This document shows, in pieces, positions 58,298 to 64,000 of a stretch of DNA of 64,000 nt. The stretch comes from Myxococcales bacterium (lineage in GTDB: Bacteria; Myxococcota_A; Polyangia; Nannocystales; Nannocystaceae). Positions within the stretch are counted from its first letter, which is position 1, and each line of letters starts with the position of its first letter. The notes under the pieces are model-generated. The model saw only the letters and a program-made list of their open reading frames with translations. It did no database searches and was not told the origin of the DNA. The position numbers and the translations under genes are program-made. The stretch is from contig JACKDW010000006.1 of NCBI GenBank assembly GCA_020633295.1, positions 1 through 64,000 on the forward strand. The letters run 5' to 3'.

Positions 58298-60568
58298 CTA
58301 CCACGGCGGCGCAGGATCAGCGGCGGGGCGAAAGCTCTTGCGCAGCGCGTCGTCGATCGCGTCGCCCGCGGGCGCGTCCGCGGAGCCGTCGCCGCCCCCC
58401 TGCCCCGCGCCGTCGAAGCTGAGCGGGCCGTCGACGTCGTCGAGCGCGCGCGCGAGCTCGTCGAGCGCGTCCATCGTCCGCGCGCCGACCTTGAAGCCGA
58501 GCGCGCGGTAGGCCTCGAACTGCGCCTCGTCGAAGAACTGATCGCCCGTCGACTGGTGTGGGAACTCCGGGTTCGCGCGCCGGTACTGCTCGATGTACGG
58601 CAGCTCGCGGGCGCCGATCGAGAGCTTGATGTACAGCAGCCAGCCGACCTCGCCGTCGCCGTAGTCGACGCGGCCGATCGCGTGATGTCGCGCGCTGCGC
58701 CCGTCGGCGTCGAGGCGCAGCGCGTCGAGGTTGATGTCGATGTGCACGCCGAGCTCGGTCGCGGCCAGGCGGATCAGCGCGGCCAGGCCGACGAAGCTCA
58801 TCGCGGGGTCGTGCTCCCCGTCGCTGCACACGATCACGCGGCAGCGGCGACGCAGCAGCTCGAACACGCCGAGGTTCTCGAGGTGCCCGCCGTCGCTGAC
58901 GTTGACGTACGCGCCGGTCGCGGTCGGTCGCCCCGCGGCCTCGGTCAGCAGCTGGCGGACGCCCGCGCCGAGCCGCGCGAGCGAGCGACGCGCCCCGTCG
59001 CGCGCGCGCGCCGGGTGGACGAGCCAGTAGCCCAGGCGGGCGTTGAGCAGCGTCATCACGAGCGCGAGCGAGCGGATCGTCATCGAGCCCATGCTGGGGG
59101 ACACCGCGGCGCCGGAGATCGCGACGGCGGTGCCGAGGTTCAGCCCGCGGTCGGCCGCCTCGAGCGTCGCGGTCGACGCGTAGCCCGTGCGCGCGCTCCC
59201 GCTGTAGTGACGGCTGAAGAAGAACACGTCCGCCTCGCGCCCGCGCAGGCTCCGGCGCTCGCCGTGCAGGTTGATCGTCGTGTTGATCAGGTGGAGCGGC
59301 GCGACGGTGCCCTGCGCGTTGAGCTCGGTCAGGCGCAGCGCGTCGGTCGGGCGCAGCGCGTCGCCCTCGCCCCGCTGGAACAGGTACGCGAGGCTCAGGC
59401 GGTCGCGATAAAATTGGTGGTTCGAGGTCGCGTTGGCGTCGACGAACGCGGCGGTGTACAGCAGCAGCGCCGCGCCGCCGCCGTAGACGACCCAGGGCAC
59501 GAGCGACGGGGCGACCGGCGCGGTGTCGGGGAACACCACCCAGTCGGCCAGCACCAGGTAGATCAGCAGCAGCAGCAGCGGGCCGGCGAGGCTGGCCGCG
59601 AGCAGCTTGAGCGCGCCGCCGAGCGTCGCCAGCGGCCCCGGGCGCGCGTCCCCGCGCGCGTCCCCGCTCGGCAGCACCGCGCCGGCGAGCGACGCCCACG
59701 TCACCCCGCTGAGCGCGTTCGTCCCGGGCGAAGCCGCGTGAAACCACGCGAGCGCGACCGGCAAGCTCTCGACCACCGCGAGCGCGACGGGGACGCCCAG
59801 CAGCACCGCGTAGACGCCGTGACGGCGATACAGCGCCCGCGCGTCCGTGACCCCGCGCCTGCGGGCGAACCACGCCACCACCGGGAACAGCGCGACCGCG
59901 AGCCCGAACGCCGCGAGCGCGCCGCCCGTGAGCGTGAACGACGGCCAGCTCGAGCGCGCGCCGCCCGTCAGCCCCGGTCCGTACATCCAGTGCGTCCACG
60001 CCACCGCGAGCACGACGAGCGGCGTCAGCGTCAGGATGTTGACGAGCATGCCCCGCAGCAGCACGGCCGCCAACGCGAAGTACCCGAGCGTCCCGGTCGC
60101 GAGGTAGCTGCTGTGGCTGCGCAGGTGCCGAAGCGCTGCGGGCTCCGGGCGCCCTGGTCGCAGAAAGAACGGGAAGCGCTCGTCCCAGGCGGTGTCGGTC
60201 GCGGGATCGTTGAGCAGCGCGCTCAGGCACCCGCCGATGAAGCCGCCGCCCGACACCGTCGAGAGGTAGTCGAAGCGCGGCAGCAGGCCGCGCTTGGCGA
60301 GCGCCTGGATCACGCCGAGGTTAAACGTCGCCGAGCGGATCCCGCCGCCGGAGAACGCGAGGCCGAAGAGCCGCAGCCGCACGCTCGGCGCAGGTGTCCC
60401 GTCAGACCGATCCTCTGGGTCCTGAGCCGCTCGCCGCTCGCGCGCGGCCGCCCGGCGCGTGACCTCGCGTCGGCGCGCCATGACGGTCGCGTACTCCGCC
60501 GGGAACACCTCGTCGACGAACGCCCTCGTCCAGCCCGCGACCGGGGACCCATCGCCGCGCTCGCCCAT
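58298..60568 (-). CDS. Patatin-like phospholipase with transmembrane insert
   Basis: 756 aa. The patatin oxyanion loop is FSGGGIRSATF (72-82), the nucleophile Ser106 in STVSGGGFIGG and the catalytic Asp559 in SDGGHLENLG. Between about 160 and 380 four to five hydrophobic helices interrupt the domain, so catalysis would occur at the membrane. A helical N-terminal part (1-62) and a 180-residue C-terminal region after the DGG loop are unassigned. A lysophospholipase/phospholipase A activity is expected. It is the last gene of the same-strand group that includes the clan CD peptidase (135 bp after the 101-aa gene), so it may be the membrane-damaging effector. Confidence 0.87.
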   Translation of the reverse strand: MGERGDGSPVAGWTRAFVDEVFPAEYATVMARRREVTRRAAARERRAAQDPEDRSDGTPAPSVRLRLFGLAFSGGGIRSATFNLGVIQALAKRGLLPRFDYLSTVSGGGFIGGCLSALLNDPATDTAWDERFPFFLRPGRPEPAALRHLRSHSSYLATGTLGYFALAAVLLRGMLVNILTLTPLVVLAVAWTHWMYGPGLTGGARSSWPSFTLTGGALAAFGLAVALFPVVAWFARRRGVTDARALYRRHGVYAVLLGVPVALAVVESLPVALAWFHAASPGTNALSGVTWASLAGAVLPSGDARGDARPGPLATLGGALKLLAASLAGPLLLLLIYLVLADWVVFPDTAPVAPSLVPWVVYGGGAALLLYTAAFVDANATSNHQFYRDRLSLAYLFQRGEGDALRPTDALRLTELNAQGTVAPLHLINTTINLHGERRSLRGREADVFFFSRHYSGSARTGYASTATLEAADRGLNLGTAVAISGAAVSPSMGSMTIRSLALVMTLLNARLGYWLVHPARARDGARRSLARLGAGVRQLLTEAAGRPTATGAYVNVSDGGHLENLGVFELLRRRCRVIVCSDGEHDPAMSFVGLAALIRLAATELGVHIDINLDALRLDADGRSARHHAIGRVDYGDGEVGWLLYIKLSIGARELPYIEQYRRANPEFPHQSTGDQFFDEAQFEAYRALGFKVGARTMDALDELARALDDVDGPLSFDGAGQGGGDGSADAPAGDAIDDALRKSFRPAADPAPPW

Positions 60569-60703
60569 ACACGCCTCGCTCGAGAGCGTACGAGGCGGCC
60601 TCGATCGCTGTCAACGCGCGGCCGGCCGGCGCGCGTCGACGAGTGAAATCACGCCGCCCGAATTCGTGCGAGCGCGTCGCGTCGCTTCGCCTGCTGCTGC
60701 GGC

Positions 60704-61009
60704 TCAGCGCAGCAGGCCGAGCATCGACTCGAGGATCTTCGATCGATACTCGATCGCCGACCGCACGTTCTGCATGTGGATGTCGTGCAGCACGGTGTCG
60801 AGCTCCCACTTGCCGTCCTCGTTCTTCGACGCCGGCACGACCGAGGTGTTGTCGCCGTCGAGCCGGATCACGGTGCGCGCGGCGAGCTTCGGCTCGTCGC
60901 CGCTCCCCGCGTCGATCGTCTGCGTCTCGACCACGAGCACGGACGCGTCCTTGAGGTACCCGGCGACCGTGTCGGCCGCGGTGCGAAGGGCTGCCTTGAT
61001 CTCTGTCAC
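60704..61009 (-). CDS. Small protein made of the shared C-terminal domain
   Basis: 101 aa from the GTG at 61009, overlapping the stop of the 206-aa gene in GTGA; a GTG at 61015 is also possible. The whole protein corresponds to the domain also found at the C-termini of the two upstream proteins. There is a strand region (SVLVVETQTI), the core TVIRLDGDNTSVVP, then ELDTVLHDIHMQNVRSAIE and a terminal helix. It is soluble and has no cysteine. It could be an adaptor or inhibitor that pairs with the peptidase through this domain; that is inference. Confidence 0.75.
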   Translation of the reverse strand: MTEIKAALRTAADTVAGYLKDASVLVVETQTIDAGSGDEPKLAARTVIRLDGDNTSVVPASKNEDGKWELDTVLHDIHMQNVRSAIEYRSKILESMLGLLR

Positions 61010-61626
61010 TGCCACGGTGTCTCTCCCAGCTCGGCTCCGAGGCCCCGCTCTCGCCACTGCGTGTACACGTCGCGCACGCACCGGTAGGCGATCGGCAGGG
61101 CCATGACCGCCGCCCCCGGTGTCACGAGCAGCGCCGCGATCTTGCCCGCGGCGCTCGTCATCATCGTCAGGAGTCGAACGCGGAGCAACGTCGTCGCGAG
61201 CGCGCGCGCGACCGCGCTCGCGTGCGCGCGCAGCAGCTCCGCCGAGACGTCGGGGCCGACCACGGTCTCGAGGTCGCCGGTCCAGCCCACCCGGGTGCGG
61301 ACGCGCGCCGCCTCCTCCCCGCTCTCGACCACGGCGAGACGCGAGACGCCGCGCAGCGCTCGCGTCACGAACGCCCGAAACTCGCGCTGGAGCCGAGCGA
61401 GCCGTCCCGCTCCGCCAGGCTCGCGGCGCTCCGCCCCGCCGGCGTCGAAGACCGCCATCCCGCGCTCGTCACCGCGCGCGAGCGTGATGAGCGTCATCAG
61501 CTCGTCGAGCGCGGCGTCGCGCTCGTCGACCGCGAACGCGACCAGGCCGTCCTCGCCGCGGCGCGCGAGCGCGGTGAGCCGGGCGTCGAGCAGCGCGTCG
61601 AGCTGGACGAGCTCCGCCGCGTTCAC
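61006..61626 (-). CDS. Protein with shared domain and C-terminal membrane helix
   Basis: 206 aa. The N-terminal 90 residues are helical and unassigned (LDALLDARLTALARRGED). A copy of the shared domain follows (about 92-155; VRTRVGWTGDLETVVGP, then SAELLRAHASAVARALA), then a hydrophobic helix (about 163-182, IAALLVTPGAAVMALPI) and a short tail. Translation is coupled to the 101-aa gene by a 4-bp overlap, and the peptidase gene ends 58 bp upstream. It may anchor the complex at the membrane. Confidence 0.7.
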   Translation of the reverse strand: MNAAELVQLDALLDARLTALARRGEDGLVAFAVDERDAALDELMTLITLARGDERGMAVFDAGGAERREPGGAGRLARLQREFRAFVTRALRGVSRLAVVESGEEAARVRTRVGWTGDLETVVGPDVSAELLRAHASAVARALATTLLRVRLLTMMTSAAGKIAALLVTPGAAVMALPIAYRCVRDVYTQWRERGLGAELGETPWQ

Positions 61627-61684
61627 GGGCGCGCCTCCCTCGGCGGACCCCGTCGCGTCGCGTCGCGTCGCCTCAGCGCGCGCC

Positions 61685-63598
61685 TCACTTCGTGAACCTC
61701 ATGAGGCTCGCCGCCGCGTCGACGACCGTCTTCATCATCTCGGCCCGGGCCTTCAGCGCCTGCTCGACCATCCGCTCGTGCAGCGCCAGCAGCTCGCGGT
61801 CGAGCTCCCCCTCGCGTTCGGGCACGCACACCACCGTGTCGCCGTCGAGGCTGACGCGCGTGTACGCGCGCAGGCGCGCGCCGATCAGGTCACCCTCGCC
61901 GACGAACACCTCGTCCGAGTCGCCCGTGACGTAGGTCGAGACCTCGAGCGTGCTCATGTCCGCGACGACATCCGAGATCTTCTTGCCGAGCGAGGCGACG
62001 AAGCCTCGCAGCTGCGCCCGGACGCCTTCGGGCGCGGGCTCGTCCCGGTCGCCCGAGAACCAGCTGAACGACTCCATGCCCAGCGCCTCGGGCGGCGGGG
62101 CGGAGCTCGCCGCGCCGGTCGTCGGGGCCTGCGTCGTCGGGGCCCGCAGCTCGAGCGCCGGGCGACGCGGAGCCTCGCCGTCTGCGACCGTCGGCACGCG
62201 CACCGCCGGATCGCCGAACAGGATGAAGTTGCGCGCGTCGTTGCTCTCGGTCCAGTCGTTGGCGAGCTCGCGCGGCGGGACCGAGCCGCCGCGCTGCACC
62301 TCCTCGAGCTTCTCGAGCAGCGCCGCCGAGAGCTCGCCCTGGCGATCGCCGAAGTACTCCATCGCGGCGCCCACCGGCTGCCCGTCGAGCAGCCGCAGCA
62401 GGAACGACTCGTACACCGCGATCTGCGGCGCGACCGTCTCGCGATCGACGAACGAGCAGCCCCACGCGCGGTCGACGTGGGCGATCGCCGCCAGCGCCCC
62501 GCCGCGCGGGTGTCCGAGCATCCGCTGCGGGAGCGCGGCGAAGAACGGCTGCGGCGCCTGCGGCTCGCGCTTGCCCGCGCCGTGAAGGTACGGGTCGTAC
62601 TTGGGCGTGCCGCCGCCGTAGCAGGCGAACAGGAACGCGATGAGCCCGGCGAGGCGCGCCGAGTCGCCGAGGTCCTCGGCCGCGAAGTACTGCGCCGGCG
62701 TGAGCGGGCCGCGGCCGGGCGCGCCGTCCTGACACAGCAGCGCCCCCTGGCACGCGCGCTGAAGGACATGTCCCTTGGGAAATCCCACGCCGTGGCTCGC
62801 CGTCAGCAGCACCGCCGGCGTCTCGGGGCCGCCGAGCAGCTCGGCGAGCGCCGCCTTGGTCGCGCCCTCGCCCGCGCGCAGCTCCGTCTCCCAGCTCGGG
62901 ACGCGCGCGCCGATCGAGCGGGCGAGCCCGCCGATCAGCGCGTCGGCGCTGAGCGTCGTCGCCCGATCGTTGCGGACCCCGAACAGCCCGAGCCGGCGGG
63001 CGACCTGGATCTCGCCGCGCTCGCTCGCGAGCACGCTGCGCGCGTAGCTGTCGTACTCCTCGAGCGTTTCGAAGTGCAGCCGACCGACCGCGTGCTGCAG
63101 CGCGAGCTGGGCCTGAAACTCGCTCGGGATGTCCTCGGGGCCGCCGACGAGCAGGAGGTAGTACGGCATGCGATCGGGCTCGACCGGGCCCGAGGTCGGC
63201 GCGTCGTGGCGGCGCAGGAACGCCGCCTTGCGCTCCCCCGGCCAGTAGCCGTCGTCGCGCCAGAACTCGCGATAGCGGCCGGGGTCGCTCGCGCCGGCCG
63301 CGGCCGCGCGGTGACGCAGCAGCGGCTGCAACGCCTCGCGCACCGCGTCGTCCGCGTTGCGGGCGAAGATCACCCCCCAGCCGCTCTCGGCCAGGCTCGC
63401 GCGATCGACGTCGTCGCGCGGCGCGAAGCTCATCAGCAGCGACGACTCGTGACGCGCGCTCGCCTCCCGCTGCAGCTCGTCCGGTCTGCGCCCGAGCGCC
63501 AGCTCGACGAGGCGCGCCGGTGACATCGGCGAGAGCAGGTAGTCCCCCGTCGCGCCGTTGACCCCGTTGAACACGAACACGTCTCGGCCTTCGCTCAT
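61685..63598 (-). CDS. Clan CD cysteine peptidase (gingipain C25/caspase-like)
   Basis: 637 aa, no signal peptide. The fold follows C25/CHAT peptidases: YYLLLVGGPEDIPSEF (about 146-161), catalytic dyad His269 in LLTASHG and Cys326 in FLFACYGGG, and ARNFILFGDPAVRVP near the end of the protease domain (about 475-490). A linker (about 500-540) leads to the shared C-terminal domain (about 555-637; TRVSLDGDTVVCVP, then ELDRELLALHERMVEQA). It is cytoplasmic. Shared-domain partners and a patatin follow on the same strand, so a protease-triggered response is a reasonable inference. Confidence 0.85.
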   Translation of the reverse strand: MSEGRDVFVFNGVNGATGDYLLSPMSPARLVELALGRRPDELQREASARHESSLLMSFAPRDDVDRASLAESGWGVIFARNADDAVREALQPLLRHRAAAAGASDPGRYREFWRDDGYWPGERKAAFLRRHDAPTSGPVEPDRMPYYLLLVGGPEDIPSEFQAQLALQHAVGRLHFETLEEYDSYARSVLASERGEIQVARRLGLFGVRNDRATTLSADALIGGLARSIGARVPSWETELRAGEGATKAALAELLGGPETPAVLLTASHGVGFPKGHVLQRACQGALLCQDGAPGRGPLTPAQYFAAEDLGDSARLAGLIAFLFACYGGGTPKYDPYLHGAGKREPQAPQPFFAALPQRMLGHPRGGALAAIAHVDRAWGCSFVDRETVAPQIAVYESFLLRLLDGQPVGAAMEYFGDRQGELSAALLEKLEEVQRGGSVPPRELANDWTESNDARNFILFGDPAVRVPTVADGEAPRRPALELRAPTTQAPTTGAASSAPPPEALGMESFSWFSGDRDEPAPEGVRAQLRGFVASLGKKISDVVADMSTLEVSTYVTGDSDEVFVGEGDLIGARLRAYTRVSLDGDTVVCVPEREGELDRELLALHERMVEQALKARAEMMKTVVDAAASLMRFTK

Positions 63599-63821
63599 CT
63601 CAACAGGCTCCTCGCCCGGCGCGCGCGCCCGCCCACCCCGCGCGTGGCGACGCGCGTGGACTCCCGGTCCCCCGCGGGCTCGCGTGGGCGTCCTCGATGC
63701 GACGGGCCATCTGCCGCCACGCTATCACCTGCGCGCGCGCGCCGGGACACTCAATCCTCCGCGACCGCGCGCGGACCTCCGCGCCTCCACGCGCCTCCTC
63801 CCCGAACCGACGAAGCCCGCG

Positions 63822-64000
63822 TTACCCGACGTCGGCTCCTGGCGCGTCCGCGCGCTCCACCGGCAGCAGCAGGCGGAACACGCTGCCCCGCCCGAGCTCG
63901 CTCTCCACGGTGATCCGCGCCCCCATCATGTCCGCGAGCGCGCTCGAGAGCGTGAGCCCGAGGCCCGTGCCGCCGCGCTCGCGCCTCGGGCTGCTGTCGA
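63822..64000 (-). CDS. C-terminus of a sensor histidine kinase (cut by window edge)
   Basis: The frame is open from the window end to a TAA at 63822 (at least 59 codons; the N-terminus is beyond the window). It reads GGTGLGLTLSSALADMMGARI then SELGRGSVFRLLLPVE: the G2 box and last strand/helix of a HATPase_c domain. It lies 223 bp upstream of the peptidase gene in the same direction; with nothing recognised in the gap, cotranscription is possible but unproven. Confidence 0.9.
   Translation of the reverse strand, partial: DSSPRRERGGTGLGLTLSSALADMMGARITVESELGRGSVFRLLLPVERADAPGADVG

Noticed and set aside
58298..60568. Patatin as a CBASS effector
   Set aside because: No nucleotidyltransferase of the CD-NTase type is in the window, so a cyclic-nucleotide trigger is not supported.

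Overview
The window reads as chromosomal DNA of a myxobacterium, most likely of the Nannocystis/Plesiocystis branch (Myxococcota). This is inferred from very high GC, many GTG starts, Ser/Thr kinases of myxobacterial type, and numerous lipoproteins with a Ser/Thr/Asp/Gly-rich linker after the lipobox followed by Cys-rich, DUF4215-like, MopE-like or choice-of-anchor domains. I saw no rRNA, tRNA, CRISPR, transposase or phage genes. Most genes are short transcription units or convergent/divergent pairs. Many starts lack a Shine-Dalgarno sequence and have a TAtcCT-like -10 box only 6-9 nt upstream, which suggests common leaderless transcription.

Layout. 1-7.0 kb: partial His-rich periplasmic protein, a TPR protein with a degenerate kinase domain, a DUF962 gene, a frameshifted HEAT-repeat gene, and an ECF sigma/membrane-protein pair. 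7.0-13 kb: housekeeping block (TGS1-like methyltransferase, TatD, an isolated L3 gene rplC, RlmE, a small acidic protein behind an operator-like promoter, TypA/BipA). 13-21.3 kb: lipoproteins, YgiQ-type radical SAM enzyme, hydrolase, VTT membrane protein, EamA transporter, RNase D, glutaredoxin-like protein. 21.4-31.6 kb: envelope TPR protein, VIT/VWA/AgmX-type protein, leucine-dehydrogenase-like enzyme, M28 peptidase, hemolysin III, DUF4215-repeat lipoprotein. 31.6-40.5 kb: three related Cys-rich lipoproteins, a multiply frameshifted gene, a translationally coupled sigma-membrane-protein-lipoprotein cassette, and a VWA lipoprotein with a choice-of-anchor L domain. 40.9-46 kb: overlapping topB (topoisomerase III) and recQ. 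46-58 kb: gene remnants, a Ser/Thr kinase, ferritin-like protein, esterase, CHASE2 adenylate cyclase with its FecR partner, a barrel-like protein and a MopE/beta-helix lipoprotein.

58.3-63.6 kb is the most interesting part: a four-gene same-strand group encoding a gingipain/caspase-fold (clan CD) cysteine peptidase, two small proteins and a membrane-embedded patatin-like phospholipase. Reading the three upstream proteins side by side, I find the same short C-terminal domain (TRV-x-x-DGD-x-x-VVP, then two helices) in the peptidase, the 206-aa protein and the 101-aa protein. That is what a protease-adaptor-effector conflict or cell-death module would look like; no function is proven. The window ends in the C-terminus of a histidine kinase.
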